Shown piece after piece: positions 48,758 through 57,329 of a stretch of 64,000 bases of DNA (positions within the stretch are counted from its first letter, which is position 1; each line of letters begins with the position of its first letter). This stretch comes from Streptomyces sp. TLI_171 (lineage in GTDB: Bacteria > Actinomycetota > Actinomycetes > Streptomycetales > Streptomycetaceae), in contig NZ_RAPS01000001.1 in the NCBI RefSeq assembly GCF_003610255.1, positions 7,653,001-7,717,000 of the forward strand, read 5' to 3'. The translations under genes were made by a program, and so were the position numbers. The notes under the pieces are model-generated. The model ran no database searches, was not told the DNA's origin, and was given only the letters and a program-made list of their open reading frames with translations.

Positions 48758-49894
48758 TCAGTGGTCCGGCCGGTCGTCGCCGTGGTGCGGTTCGTCGGAG
48801 AGCAGGCCTTCGGCGGCGCCGTCGAGGAGGCGCTGCAGGTCGGCGGAGCGGGGCAGCATGGTCGCTTCGTAGGCGCGGACGGCGGCGGCGACGGTGTCGT
48901 GTTCGGCGAGGGCGAGGGCGAGTTCGCAGGCGTCGAGCATCGCGAGGTTGACGCCGACGCCGAGCGGGGGCATGAGGTGGGCCGCGTCGCCGAGCAGGGT
49001 GGCGGTGGGGCTGTGCTCCCAGGTGTGCGGGACGGGCAGGGCGTGGATCGGCCGGTCGACGTAGTGGCCGTCGTTGTCGGTGAGCAGGCGCCGCAGGGCC
49101 GGCGACCAGTCGCCGTAGCGCTCCAGCAGGAGGGCACGGAGCGCGTCGGTGTCCTGGACGGTGTGGCCGGCGGCGGCGATCCAGTCGGCGGGGACGCGCT
49201 GGATCAGGTAGGCGCGGATGTGATCGCCGTTGTTGCGCTGGGCGAACAGGCCGCGTTCGCCGTCGGCCGCGGCGGCGCTGCCGGGGCCGACGAGGGCGGC
49301 GACGTCGGGGTGCCGGTGCTCGACGTCGTGGAACCAGGCCTCCAGGAAGCTGATGCCGGTGTACCGGGGCGTGGCGGGGGAGAGGGTGCGGCGGACCGTG
49401 GACCAGGCGCCGTCGGCGCCGATGACGAGGTCGGCCTCGACGGCGGCGCCGTCGGCGAAGCGCAGGCGGCGGGGGCCCGCGGTCGGTCCTTCGACCGAAC
49501 GCAGGCTGCGGCCCCAGTGCACGGTGCCCGGGGCGAGCGAGTCGAGCAGCAGGTCGCGCAGCTGGCCGCGGTCGATCTCGGGCTTGCACCGCTCCCCCTC
49601 CTCGGGGACGTGATGGAACCCCAACTCGCAGGTCTTTGCGTCGAGTTGGCGCATCTCCTGCCCTTCGGGCCGGGCCAGGCGGAAGAAGTCGTCCAGCAGT
49701 CCGGCTTCGCGCAGGGCGATCTGGCCGTTGTCCTCGTGCAGGTCGAGCGTGCCGCCCTGGTTGCGGGCCTCGGGGCCGTGCTCGCGGTCGTACACGGTGA
49801 CGGCGATGCCGTGGCGCTGCAGGATGCGGGCGCAGGTGAGGCCGCCGGGGCCGGCGCCGATGACGGCGATGCGGGGGTCGATCGGGGTGGGCAT
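48758..49894 (-). CDS. FAD-dependent monooxygenase (TetX/PHBH-like)
   Basis: 378 residues from ATG 49894; an upstream in-frame start at 49966 would add a basic, unrelated stretch. FAD-binding IAVIGAGPGGLTCARILQRH (about 9-28), the DG motif in ADLVIGADGAWSTVRRTLS, and the second FAD motif LLGDAAHLMPPLGVGVNLAM (about 310-329) are complete. Between them, FHDVEHRHPDVAALVGPGS fits the substrate domain of TetX-type enzymes. It would hydroxylate an aromatic or polyketide substrate with NADPH and O2. Divergent from a TetR gene. Tetracycline inactivation is possible but not shown by sequence. Confidence 0.9.
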   Translation of the reverse strand: MPTPIDPRIAVIGAGPGGLTCARILQRHGIAVTVYDREHGPEARNQGGTLDLHEDNGQIALREAGLLDDFFRLARPEGQEMRQLDAKTCELGFHHVPEEGERCKPEIDRGQLRDLLLDSLAPGTVHWGRSLRSVEGPTAGPRRLRFADGAAVEADLVIGADGAWSTVRRTLSPATPRYTGISFLEAWFHDVEHRHPDVAALVGPGSAAAADGERGLFAQRNNGDHIRAYLIQRVPADWIAAAGHTVQDTDALRALLLERYGDWSPALRRLLTDNDGHYVDRPIHALPVPHTWEHSPTATLLGDAAHLMPPLGVGVNLAMLDACELALALAEHDTVAAAVRAYEATMLPRSADLQRLLDGAAEGLLSDEPHHGDDRPDH

Positions 49895-49972
49895 GGTGGT
49901 GCTCCCTTCGAGGACGGCGCGCGAGGTGCCGCGCAGCCGGGGCAGGTGCCGTCCAGAAGAGCACAACGACTA

Positions 49973-49997
49973 CAAAAGTGCAACGAGTCAACTTTTG
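49973..49997. promoter_or_regulatory. Operator between monooxygenase and TetR
   Basis: CAAAAGT (49973-49979), 11 nt, ACTTTTG (49991-49997) is a perfect inverted repeat in an AT-rich pocket. CAACGA(C/G) is also repeated directly around it. It sits 33 bp before the TetR start. Confidence 0.7.
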
Positions 49998-50029
49998 AAA
50001 CGAGTGAACCCACGGGGTAGGCTGCTCCC

Positions 50030-50707
50030 ATGGCTGACCCCGCCCCCCGGAACGACACCCCGCCGCCCCCGCCGCCACCTCCCCCACCGCCGCCCGCCCC
50101 GCCGGGGCGCCGCGAGCGCAAGAAGGCCGCCACCCGGCAGGCCATCGCCGACGCCGCGCTGGCGCTGTTCCTGGAACGCGGCTACGACGACGTCGGCATC
50201 CGGGAGATCGCGGACGCCGCGGACGTCTCCACCACCACCCTGTTCAAGCACTTCCCGGTCAAGGAGGCACTCGTCTTCGACGAGGAGGCCGACCTGGAGG
50301 CCGACCTGCTGGCCGCCGTCCGCGAGCGCCCTCCCGGCCGGTCCGTCCCGGCCGCCCTGTGCGACCACGCGCTGCGCCACCGCAGGGCCGCGACCGACGG
50401 CGACCCCGGGTTCACGGCCTTCGCCGCCCTGGTGAACTCCACGCCGGCCCTGCGCGACTACCAGCAGGCCATGTGGCTGCGCCACACCGACGCGCTCGCC
50501 GCGGTCATCGCCGAGCAGAGCGGCCTGCCCGCGGACGACGCCGCCTGCACCGCACTGGCCCACTTCGCCCTGGAGGCACCCCGCGCCGCCCTGTCCCACG
50601 ACGACGTCCGGGCCGCCCTGGTCCGCGCCTTCGACCTGCTCGACCACGGCTGGAGCGCCCTCGCCGGACCGGGCCGAGCACGCCGTGACCCGGCCGAGCG
50701 CACCTGA
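50030..50707 (+). CDS. TetR family regulator with polyproline N-terminus
   Basis: 225 residues from ATG 50030. The N-terminus has a run of 12 prolines (about 11-22) before APPGRRERKKAATRQAIADA, a basic arm that often contacts DNA. Helix-turn-helix: REIADAADVSTTTLFKHFPVKEALV (about 58-82). The rest is helical and ligand-binding, with AFAALVNSTPALRDYQQAMW. The gene is divergent from the FAD monooxygenase and the palindrome at 49973-49997 lies between them. No ribosome site is obvious, so the transcript may be nearly leaderless. Confidence 0.9.
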   Translation: MADPAPRNDTPPPPPPPPPPPPAPPGRRERKKAATRQAIADAALALFLERGYDDVGIREIADAADVSTTTLFKHFPVKEALVFDEEADLEADLLAAVRERPPGRSVPAALCDHALRHRRAATDGDPGFTAFAALVNSTPALRDYQQAMWLRHTDALAAVIAEQSGLPADDAACTALAHFALEAPRAALSHDDVRAALVRAFDLLDHGWSALAGPGRARRDPAERT

Positions 50708-50743
50708 CGGCCGGTCACTCCGCCCGGCCCGCCCCCGCCGTGC

Positions 50744-50917
50744 TCACGCGTCGTCCGCCGCTTCCCGGACGTCGACCACGGCCTCCCCGGGCGTCCGCGC
50801 CCAGTCGGCCAGGGCGGCGATCGGCCCGGCGGTCAGGCCGCCCACGTGCTGGTGATGATCTCGACGGCCGGTCGGGCCGGGCAGTCGGCGAGGAAGGCGT
50901 CTCCGGCCGAGTCGCGC
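50744..50917 (-). pseudogene. HxlR-type regulator remnant with internal deletion
   Basis: On the minus strand, 50917 down to about 50838 reads RDSAGDAFLADCPARPAVEI and ITSTWA, the N-terminal FLADCPAR-x-A-x-x-x-I-x-x-x-W box of HxlR regulators (redox Cys included). In a different frame, GGLTAGPIAALADWARTPGE then AVVDVREAADDA to the stop at 50744 matches their C-terminal LTPxG-xx-L-xx-P-x-x-AL-xx-W part. About 60 residues containing the recognition helix are missing. The intact operator palindrome beside it now may answer to another regulator or none. Confidence 0.7.
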
Positions 50918-50921
50918 CCGG

Positions 50922-50951
50922 GCCGACAGGTACCTGCAGGTACCTGTCGGC
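50922..50951. promoter_or_regulatory. Perfect 30-bp palindrome before the alpha/beta hydrolase
   Basis: Half-site GCCGACAGGTACCTG (50922-50936) is followed directly by its complement (50937-50951). Each half contains the sub-palindrome AGGTACCT. GTAC-containing dyads are typical of HxlR operators. It lies 18 bp before the hydrolase ATG at 50970. Confidence 0.8.
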
Positions 50952-50969
50952 TCGTTAGCGTCCAGTGCC

Positions 50970-51758
50970 ATGACCACACCGCGAACGGAAACCTTCGTCC
51001 TCGTCCACGGCGCCTGGCACAGCGGGCGCGTCTGGGACCGGGTGACGCCGCTGCTGGCCCGGGCCGGGCACCGGGTCCTCACCCCCTCGCTCACCGGCCA
51101 CGGCGAGCGGCAGCACCTGCTCGGTCCGCACGTGGGCCTCGACACGCACATCGCGGACGTCGTCGCCCTCCTGCGCGACGAGGACCTCACCGACGTGGTG
51201 CTGGTCGGGCACAGCTACGCCGGAATGGTCGTCTCGGGAGTGACCGACCAAGTCCCGGAGCGGATCGCCGCGCTGGTCCACCTCGACGCGATGGTCCCGG
51301 CCGACGGCGAGAGCGTGCTCGACGTCCTGCCCGCGACCAGGCACCTGCTCGACCTCGCCGCGGCCACCGACACCCCCTGGCGGATCCCGCCGATGCTCCC
51401 CGCGCCGGACGGGCCTACCCCCGCCGGCCTGTTCGGCGTCACCGACCCGGCGGACACGGCCTGGCTGCGCACCCTGCTCTCAGACCAGTCCGCGCTGTGC
51501 TTCCGGCAGCCGGTCCGGCTGGCCAACCCCGCCGCGGCCGCCGTGCCACGGACCCACATCCACTGCGTCGGCGGCGCACCGGAGGCCGTCCCCCGCCGTC
51601 CCGTCCCCGCGGTGCAGCCCAACGGCGCCCCGTCGCGGGTGTGGGAACTGCGCAGCGGCCACGACTGCATGGTCATCGCGCCGGACCGACTGGCCGAACT
51701 CCTGCTGCGGGTCACCGCCGCCACCGGGCCCACCGAGCCGGCGGGCACGCCCTCCTGA
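50970..51758 (+). CDS. Alpha/beta hydrolase
   Basis: 262 residues from ATG 50970. The fold opens with TFVLVHGAWHSGRVWDRVTP (about 8-27) and has the nucleophile Ser82 in LVGHSYAGMV, an Asp/acid segment in ALVHLDAMVPADGES, and the late His in LRSGHDCMVIAPDRLAELLL. This matches small esterases of the salicylate-esterase/hydroxynitrile-lyase-like type. Cytoplasmic; substrate unknown. The strong palindrome overlaps its promoter region and an HxlR remnant lies divergently upstream, so control of this enzyme may now be lost. A terminator follows. Confidence 0.9.
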   Translation: MTTPRTETFVLVHGAWHSGRVWDRVTPLLARAGHRVLTPSLTGHGERQHLLGPHVGLDTHIADVVALLRDEDLTDVVLVGHSYAGMVVSGVTDQVPERIAALVHLDAMVPADGESVLDVLPATRHLLDLAAATDTPWRIPPMLPAPDGPTPAGLFGVTDPADTAWLRTLLSDQSALCFRQPVRLANPAAAAVPRTHIHCVGGAPEAVPRRPVPAVQPNGAPSRVWELRSGHDCMVIAPDRLAELLLRVTAATGPTEPAGTPS

Positions 51759-51790
51759 CGGCGGCTCATGAGCCGCCGCTCGACGGCGAG

Positions 51791-51821
51791 AAGGCCCCTC
51801 CCGCGGAACGGGAAGGGCCTT
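51791..51821. terminator. Bidirectional hairpin terminator
   Basis: AAGGCCCCTCCCG (51791-51803) pairs with CGGGAAGGGCCTT (51809-51821) with one mismatch, loop 5 nt, between the convergent hydrolase and chaplin genes. The A-start/T-end gives a short U-tract on either strand. Confidence 0.8.
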
Positions 51822-51869
51822 CGCACTGCCTTGACGGGCCGCGGAGCGGACCCGTCGGCGGGGGATCGG

Positions 51870-52112
51870 TCAGCCGATGTTGGCGCAGGAGTTGCCGGCC
51901 GCCGGGTTCAGCGCGCCGATCAGGTTGATGCTGTTGCCGCACACGTTGACCGGAATGTGCACGGGGATCTGGATCAGGTTGCCCGACAGGACGCCGGGCG
52001 AACCGACGGCCACGCCCTGGGCGCCGGCGGACGCGGACGCCACTCCGGCCGTGCCGAGCACAGCGGTGGCGGCCAGGGCGACGGCGGCGAGGTACGTGCG
52101 GGTGCGGGACAT
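51870..52112 (-). CDS. Short chaplin
   Basis: 80 residues from ATG 52112 (AAGGAG upstream). Signal peptide MSRTRTYLAAVALAATAVLG ending at ASA (about 28), then a single chaplin domain with GVLSGNLIQIPVHIPVNVCG and NSINLIGALNPAAGNSCANI. The two Cys (58 and 76) mark the disulfide-forming short chaplins (ChpE-H group). Chaplins are secreted, form amyloid fibrils and coat aerial hyphae, lowering surface tension. No LPxTG sorting signal. It shows that the organism forms aerial hyphae. Single gene with a convergent terminator. Confidence 0.95.
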   Translation of the reverse strand: MSRTRTYLAAVALAATAVLGTAGVASASAGAQGVAVGSPGVLSGNLIQIPVHIPVNVCGNSINLIGALNPAAGNSCANIG

Positions 52113-52629
52113 GTCGACTCCTTGGTTCCATGCGGGGCGCCGCCCCGGGTGGGGCGGCACCGGTGATTCGGGGTGCGCGTGCCGGCGGCGTGCCCGACGG
52201 GGTGCAGAATCACCCCGACGAGTGCGTCCCGGCACGGGATCAGGGGACGGGCGCCTCCACGGGCGCCCGGAACGGGCCGGCGGCCACGGCCCGGGGCGGA
52301 CCGGTGCGCAGGCGACGAAGCAGGATCACCAGCGGTCTCCGATTCCCATGGCTCAGCAGCGACGGCCCGTATCCGTCCGAGAGCGGCGGGCGGGGGATGC
52401 CCGTCCGACACTTCGGCCGACACGAACTGTCCCCCGCCGCCGCCCGCGATCCACGGTGAACCCGCCCTGGGCGTGCCCCGGCCACCCGTGCGGCCCAGTG
52501 TGATCACCTGTCCGGCCGCGCGGCACGGCCCTGCCCGGCGGCGCCCGCTGCCGTCCGTCGGCCGCGGCGGCGACGCCACCCGGCAGCTCACGGACCGTCA
52601 GACGCCTTGGCAGGGCCGTCGGTCACCCC
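52113..52629. other. Interval without recognised gene, upstream of the chaplin
   Basis: Contains the chaplin promoter region near 52113-52230 and otherwise unbiased DNA up to the M23 remnant. No RNA element recognised. Confidence 0.45.
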
Positions 52630-53026
52630 GCCCGTCCCGCAGATCGAGGAAACCGTCGGCAACCACGTCACCCTGGAGGTCGGGCCGGGCCCGCTACCTG
52701 CTCCACGCCCACCTGGAGGCCGGCTCGCTCGACGTCCGGGAGGGCGACTGCGTCGAACCCGGCCAGGTCCTGGGGCTGATCGGCAACAACGGAAACCCCG
52801 CCACGCCGCACCTGCCCTTCCAGGTGATGACCACGGCCGGGTTCTTACCGACCGCCAGCCCGCCCTTCGCCTTCCGCCGGTTCCGCGTCCTCGGACAGGT
52901 CGAACCCCGGCTCTGGGACGACAACCTGGGCCTCCGGCCCACCGGCTTCCTCCCGATCACCCCTAGCCGTACGAGGGCCAGCACCGCGCGCAGTACCCGC
53001 TCGACCGCGAGGTGCTGGAGCTCTGA
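52630..53026 (+). pseudogene. M23-family peptidase remnant
   Basis: Three segments in three frames follow the order of lysostaphin-type (M23) peptidases: PQIEETVGNHVTLEVG (about 52639-52686), then YLLHAHLEAGSLDVREGDCV with EPGQVLGLIGNNGNPATPHL directly followed by PFQV (about 52693-52830), and finally PYEGQHRAQYPLDREVLEL ending at TGA 53026. The metal-binding HLHF motif reads HLPF, so a zinc ligand is also lost. No start, signal peptide or N-terminal half remains. Parent function would be cell-wall peptide hydrolysis. Confidence 0.75.
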
Positions 53027-53133
53027 GTACCGGTCGTCGATCCGCCGGCCGGCGTTAGACCTGGTCAGGAGGCGAACAGGGTCCAGGGGCCCCGGTTGCC
53101 GACGTCGCCCGGATCCTTGCGAAGATCCTCGGT

Positions 53134-53754
53134 ATGACCCCATCTCCCGCTGACGGCAACGGCTCCGACGATCCGTTCGTCGAGATAGGCGATCCTGTCG
53201 TGGCCGTCGCAGACAAGCGGAGACGCGTGGTTGCCGTGGCCGGCGCGCGCGAGCACGACGAGGCCAACACGGTCGGCGTCTTCCACGTCACCGATCGCGC
53301 CCGCCGGCGCTGGCTCCTGAGGTCGCACCACCCGGTGAACGCGATGGCGTTCCACCCGACCCTCCCTTTGCTCGCGGTGGGATCCGGCGAGTATGACGGC
53401 GGCTATTTCTTCGCGGGGGAACTCCTGCTCGTCCACCTGGAGACCGGCACCGCGCTGTCGCTCATCGAGCACCACCTCGGGCGCCAGGTCCTGGGACTGG
53501 AGTGGCTGAACCATCAGGACCTTCGCGTCCTGATGGCGCCACCCGACGACTGGCAGGACCGAAAGGCCCACGTGGAAGGACATATCGCCGTGGTGCGCCG
53601 TGCCGACTGGACCGCGGTCGGCGCCAAGTCGCTCACCGGCCGTGACCTGGCCGGCCCCCGGGGGCCGGCCCCGCGCCCGGACCACCGCGAAGCAGCCCGG
53701 CAGACCGTTGCCCGACTGGCCTCGCCGCGGACGGCCCGGCACCACACCAACTGA
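53134..53754 (+). CDS. Truncated beta-propeller-like (WD40-type) protein
   Basis: 206 residues from ATG 53134. The frame has good codon use: DPVVAVADKRRRVVAVAGAR (about 20-39), SHHPVNAMAFHPTLPLLAVG, YDGGYFFAGELLLVHLETGT and LEWLNHQDLRVLMAPPDDWQ. These are WD40-like blades (about three). Homologues that I remember go on for roughly 200 more residues, whereas here similarity fades after ARQTVARL and the last 11 residues look random. It is probably a 3'-truncated gene. Role unknown, cytoplasmic. Confidence 0.6.
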   Translation: MTPSPADGNGSDDPFVEIGDPVVAVADKRRRVVAVAGAREHDEANTVGVFHVTDRARRRWLLRSHHPVNAMAFHPTLPLLAVGSGEYDGGYFFAGELLLVHLETGTALSLIEHHLGRQVLGLEWLNHQDLRVLMAPPDDWQDRKAHVEGHIAVVRRADWTAVGAKSLTGRDLAGPRGPAPRPDHREAARQTVARLASPRTARHHTN

Positions 53755-54012
53755 CCACGCGGGTGGAAGTCGCTCGCGCCGGTCCGGACCGGGCTGCTCG
53801 GGGCGGCCGATCCTGTTCGGCCCGACTCGTCGTTCTGACGGACGGACCCGGGGAGTCTCCGGCATCATCGGGTCGGAGACGGTGCCGCGGAACAGCCTGC
53901 CGGGCGGTCAGCGGCCGTGGGGCCGTGGTCACCGGACAGCACCGCGGGGCGGACCGGGACCGCGTGGTGTCCGCCACTCTGAGACACAGGTACTGACGAG
54001 ACGTCGGGCCGA
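53755..54012. other. Interval without recognised gene
   Basis: About 260 bp downstream of the truncated beta-propeller gene; no coding frame or clear element up to the hairpin at 54013. Confidence 0.4.
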
Positions 54013-54054
54013 CCCGGGTGGGCGGCGATCGGCTCGGACCGCCGCCCACCCGGG
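54013..54054. terminator. Hairpin terminator of the alpha-amylase gene
   Basis: Perfect 15-bp arms beginning CCCGGGTGGGCGGC (54013-54027) and ending with its complement (54040-54054), loop 12 nt, 20 bp beyond the amylase stop. Confidence 0.8.
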
Positions 54055-54074
54055 AGGCCGTTCGCGGGTGGGCG

Positions 54075-55520
54075 TCAGCCGCCCGCGCCCGCGTACAGGG
54101 CCACCGCGTCACCCGCGCCGACCGTTGCGGTGAAGGTGCCGTTGGCCGCGACGGTGTACTTGGGCCCGCTGCAGCCGCCGCCGGCGCTCGGGTCGCCGTG
54201 CTGGACGTCGCAGTAGCTTCCGGCGGGCAGCGAGGTCTGGAAGGTCCGGGTCAGTGCGGTGGTCTCGTGGTTGATGGCCACGTAGCCCTTGGAGCCGCGG
54301 CCGAAGGCGATCGCGTTGTTGCCGTTGGACCACCAGTTGGTGACCGCGGTGCCGTTCACGGCGTTCCGGAAGCCGACCATGTTGGCGATCTGCCGCCAGG
54401 CGTGCTGGCACTTCCAGCCGTTCTGGTAGCAGGCGCTGACGGTCCCCCCGTTCGGCGGGCCGGCGTCGATGTCGCTGAACTCGTAGCCCGAGTACACGTT
54501 GGGCGAGCCGTACGGCCAGGCCAGCAGGTAGACGTTGGCCAGCGTGTAGGTGTTGCCGTACTTGTAGTTCAGCGTGGAGCCGTTGCGCTCGGTGTCCCAG
54601 TTGTCGGTGAAGGTCCGGGAGTTGGCGCTCGGCAGGTAGCCCGCTCCCCAGGAGTCGTTCCAGTTGTTCAGGTAGGCGAGCTTCTCGCTGGTGAAGATCC
54701 GCTTCAGGTCGTAGGCGCCCATGAACGCGTCGACGTCACCGGTGCCGGTGTACTCGCCGGGCTGGACGGCCTCGCCCGAGCCGTAGATGACCTCCTGCAC
54801 CCAGTAGATGCCGGGATTGCTCAGCTTGGCCTTGATCGCGGCGAGATCACCGGAGGCGATGTGCTTGGCGGCGTCGATCCGGAAGCCGTCGACGCCCTTG
54901 GCGATCAGGCTGTTGAGGTAGGCGGCGATGGTGGAGCGGACGTAGTCGCTGCCGGTGTCGAGGTCCGCCAGGCCGGAGAGCTGGCAGTTCTGCACGTTGG
55001 CGCGGTCCGCGTAGTTGGAGATGTCGGTGCGGCAGGAGTGGAAGTCCCAGTCCTGGTAGTAGCCCGGGTAGTTGTACTTGGTGTAGACCGTCCCGCCCGT
55101 TCCGGTGCCGGAGCCCGCGCTCATGTGGTTGACCACGGCGTCCGCGACCACCTTCACCCCCGCGGCGTGGCAGGTGCTGACCATCGCGCCGAAGGCGGTC
55201 GCGTCGCCCAGCCGTCCGGCGATCTTGTAACTGACCGGCTGGTAGGACGTCCACCACTGGCTGCCCTGGATGTGCTCCTGCGGCGGCGACACCTCGACGT
55301 AGCCGTAGCCCTTGGGCCCCAGGACGTTGGTGCACTCCTTCGCCACCGAGGAGTAGGACCACTCGAACAGGGTGGCCGTCACGCTCTTGCTGCCCGGGGT
55401 GGCCGCGACGGCCGAGGTGGGGGCGGTCGCCAGGCCGGCTGCCGCGGTGGCCACGGCCAGGGCGGTGGCGGTGAACGGGACGCGGCGTCGGCGGCGGGGC
55501 GCCGGGGAGGGGTGGTCCAC
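54075..55520 (-). CDS. Secreted alpha-amylase (GH13)
   Basis: 481 residues from GTG 55520 (GGAGACC upstream). Signal peptide [20 protein letters not shown] to SAVAA (about 37). GH13 motifs: [10 protein letters not shown] (region I), [10 protein letters not shown] (nucleophile Asp about 216), WVQEVIYG (acid/base Glu about 243) and [11 protein letters not shown] (Asp about 306; the usual His is Trp). [15 protein letters not shown] and the small C-domain ending [12 protein letters not shown] complete the enzyme. No starch-binding domain follows. It hydrolyses alpha-1,4 bonds of starch outside the cell. Upstream repeats suggest control by a MalR-type LacI regulator. Confidence 0.95.
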   Translation of the reverse strand: MDHPSPAPRRRRRVPFTATALAVATAAAGLATAPTSAVAATPGSKSVTATLFEWSYSSVAKECTNVLGPKGYGYVEVSPPQEHIQGSQWWTSYQPVSYKIAGRLGDATAFGAMVSTCHAAGVKVVADAVVNHMSAGSGTGTGGTVYTKYNYPGYYQDWDFHSCRTDISNYADRANVQNCQLSGLADLDTGSDYVRSTIAAYLNSLIAKGVDGFRIDAAKHIASGDLAAIKAKLSNPGIYWVQEVIYGSGEAVQPGEYTGTGDVDAFMGAYDLKRIFTSEKLAYLNNWNDSWGAGYLPSANSRTFTDNWDTERNGSTLNYKYGNTYTLANVYLLAWPYGSPNVYSGYEFSDIDAGPPNGGTVSACYQNGWKCQHAWRQIANMVGFRNAVNGTAVTNWWSNGNNAIAFGRGSKGYVAINHETTALTRTFQTSLPAGSYCDVQHGDPSAGGGCSGPKYTVAANGTFTATVGAGDAVALYAGAGG

Positions 55521-55580
55521 GGAGGTCTCCTGGTGGGGTGGGAGCCGAGGGTGCGCGGGTGGCTGCCGCCGGTGATGTTT

Positions 55581-55608
55581 CTGCAAACTCCCTGAAAGTT
55601 GCCGGAAA
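55581..55608 (-). promoter_or_regulatory. Phased repeats upstream of the amylase gene
   Basis: CTGCAAA (55581-55587), CTGAAAG (55592-55598) and CCGGAAA (55602-55608) recur about one helical turn apart; TTTGCGG follows at 55611. Similar CTTGCAG/CTTTCAG words precede Streptomyces amylase genes controlled by MalR/Reg1, from memory. Confidence 0.5.
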
Positions 55609-55706
55609 CATTTGCGGCAGCGCAGAACGTACGGCCCGCCGCCGAGGCCGTCAAGGGGTCCCGCACCGGCGCCCGAACCCGGCCGCACGGCGCCGGTGCC
55701 GCGGGG

Positions 55707-56381
55707 TCAGCGGGGGGTGGTGCGGTGGGGGCCGAGGCGGTGGAGGACGTCGGCGAGTTGTTCGGGTCGGAGGGTGGGGGAGGGGAGGGCGTGGTGGCCG
55801 GGTGAGCTGCGGAAGCCGTCGATGAGGAGCGCCAGCGGGCGCCGCCAGGCGTCGGGGCCGGCGGTTTCGGTGAGCGCGGGGACGGTGCGGCCGAGGGCGG
55901 CGAGGGCGAGCAGGACGTCCTCGGGGGTGAGGTCGGGACGGACGGCGCCGAGGTCGCGACCGCGGGACAGGAGCAGGTCGACGGTCTGTCGGTTGTGCGC
56001 GTGGACGGCCTGCAGGGCCCGGCTGTCCGGAAGTTGAGCGGTCATCAGGTCGTTGCTGCCGCGGTCGGCGGCGAGCGCGGTGAAGACGTACTCCAGGTAC
56101 CGGGTCAGGCCCTCCCACGGGTCCTGCGCGCCGCGCGCCTGCTCGCCCGCGGCCGAGGTCGCGGCGAGGCGGTCCCCGAAGACCGCGTCGACCAGCTCCG
56201 CGCGGCTGGGGAAGTGGCGGTAGAGGGTGGCGTTGCCGACGCCCGCGCGACGGGCGATCACATCGAGCGGGGCGTCCAGTCCCTGCTCGGCGAAGGTCTG
56301 CCGGGCGGCGTCCACCAGGAGGTCCCGGTTGCGCCGCGCGTCGCGGCGCCGCGGCGGTGCGGTGTCGTTGGTGTCGGTCAT
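55707..56381 (-). CDS. TetR family regulator of the patatin gene
   Basis: 224 residues from ATG 56381. Helix-turn-helix: APLDVIARRAGVGNATLYRHFPSRAELVDAVF (about 38-69; key GVGNATLYRHF). The C-terminal ligand domain has the SBD-type pattern DPWEGLTRYLEYVFTALAAD and LLSRGRDLGAVRPDLTPEDV. It is divergent from a patatin-like gene; the 114-bp gap holds two operators with identical 6-bp arms, one next to each start. Repression of both genes is expected, relieved by a small hydrophobic ligand. Confidence 0.92.
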   Translation of the reverse strand: MTDTNDTAPPRRRDARRNRDLLVDAARQTFAEQGLDAPLDVIARRAGVGNATLYRHFPSRAELVDAVFGDRLAATSAAGEQARGAQDPWEGLTRYLEYVFTALAADRGSNDLMTAQLPDSRALQAVHAHNRQTVDLLLSRGRDLGAVRPDLTPEDVLLALAALGRTVPALTETAGPDAWRRPLALLIDGFRSSPGHHALPSPTLRPEQLADVLHRLGPHRTTPR

Positions 56382-56398
56382 GCCTGCCTCCGGGGAAG

Positions 56399-56461
56399 CG
56401 GGGAGCGATCCCCGGTACTGGTGGTATCGTCCCACAGCAGTAAAGCGGGGAATGGTCCCCG
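56399..56461. promoter_or_regulatory. Paired TetR operators before the patatin gene
   Basis: CGGGGA-GCGA-TCCCCG (56399-56414) and CGGGGA-ATGG-TCCCCG (56446-56461) have identical arms and 4-nt centres, 47 bp apart. The second also has AAG/TTT flanks. Confidence 0.82.
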
Positions 56462-56495
56462 TTTCTCTGGTCTCCACGGCGGAGAGGGGAGTTCC

Positions 56496-57329
56496 GTGCA
56501 CGACACCGCACTGGTCCTGGGCGGCGGCGGACCCGTCGGCGGCGCCTGGACGCTCGGCGTGCTCGCCGGCCTCGCCGAGGCCGGCGTCGACCCGGCCGCG
56601 GCCCGCACCGTCATCGGCACCTCCGCCGGAGCCGTCCACGGCACCCGGCTCGCCTGCGGCCAGGACGTCCGCGACCTGTACGAGCGTCAACTCGCCGGCC
56701 TGGACGGCGTCGCGATGGACGTCACCCTCGCGCAGACCGCCCGCTTCCTGTGGGCGGCCCTGCCCACCCGCGACCCGGAACGCTCGATCCGACGCCTCGC
56801 CCGCGCCGCCCGCACCGCACGGCCCACGCCCGACCGCGACCTGCACGACACCGTGCGGGACCTGCTGGGCGGCCACACCGCCTGGCCCGACCGCCCCCTG
56901 CGGATCGCCGCCGTCGACGCCGCCACCGGACAGGTCGAGGCGTTCCACGCCGGAACCGGACTCGACCTGGTCGACGCCGTCGCCGCCAGCTGCGCCGTGC
57001 CGCTGCTCTGGCCACCCGTCACCGCCCTGGGCCGGCAGTGGATCGACGGCGGGACCCGCTCCACCGGCAACCTCCAGCTGGCCGCCGACCACCGGCGGGT
57101 CCTGGCGATCACCCCCATGCCCGCCGCCGTCGGCCCGCACCCCGACGCCCGCACCCAGGCCGCCGAACTCCGCGCCGCCGGCACCCGCACCACCCTGGTC
57201 GTCCCCGACCGCGAGGCCCGCCGCGCGATGGGCCGCGACCTGACCGCCGACACCCGCCGCCCGGCCGCGGCCCGGGCCGGCCACCGCCAGGGCGCCGCCG
57301 TCGCAGCCGCCCTCACCGACCTCCGCTGA
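56496..57329 (+). CDS. Patatin-like phospholipase
   Basis: 277 residues from GTG 56496 (GGAGAGGGGAG upstream). Patatin catalytic dyad: oxyanion loop LVLGGGGPVGGAW (about 6-18), nucleophile Ser43 in IGTSAGAVHGTRLA, and Asp about 184 in WIDGGTRSTGNL. ASCAVPLLWPPV matches the family segment before the DGG. It should deacylate a lipid, inside the cell as there is no signal peptide. The divergent TetR and paired operators suggest induction by a lipid-like or toxic compound. No partner gene. Confidence 0.92.
   Translation: MHDTALVLGGGGPVGGAWTLGVLAGLAEAGVDPAAARTVIGTSAGAVHGTRLACGQDVRDLYERQLAGLDGVAMDVTLAQTARFLWAALPTRDPERSIRRLARAARTARPTPDRDLHDTVRDLLGGHTAWPDRPLRIAAVDAATGQVEAFHAGTGLDLVDAVAASCAVPLLWPPVTALGRQWIDGGTRSTGNLQLAADHRRVLAITPMPAAVGPHPDARTQAAELRAAGTRTTLVVPDREARRAMGRDLTADTRRPAAARAGHRQGAAVAAALTDLR

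Noticed and set aside
48758-49894. Tetracycline-inactivating TetX
   Set aside because: The FAD motifs fit the broad monooxygenase family; specific TetX substrate residues cannot be confirmed by eye.
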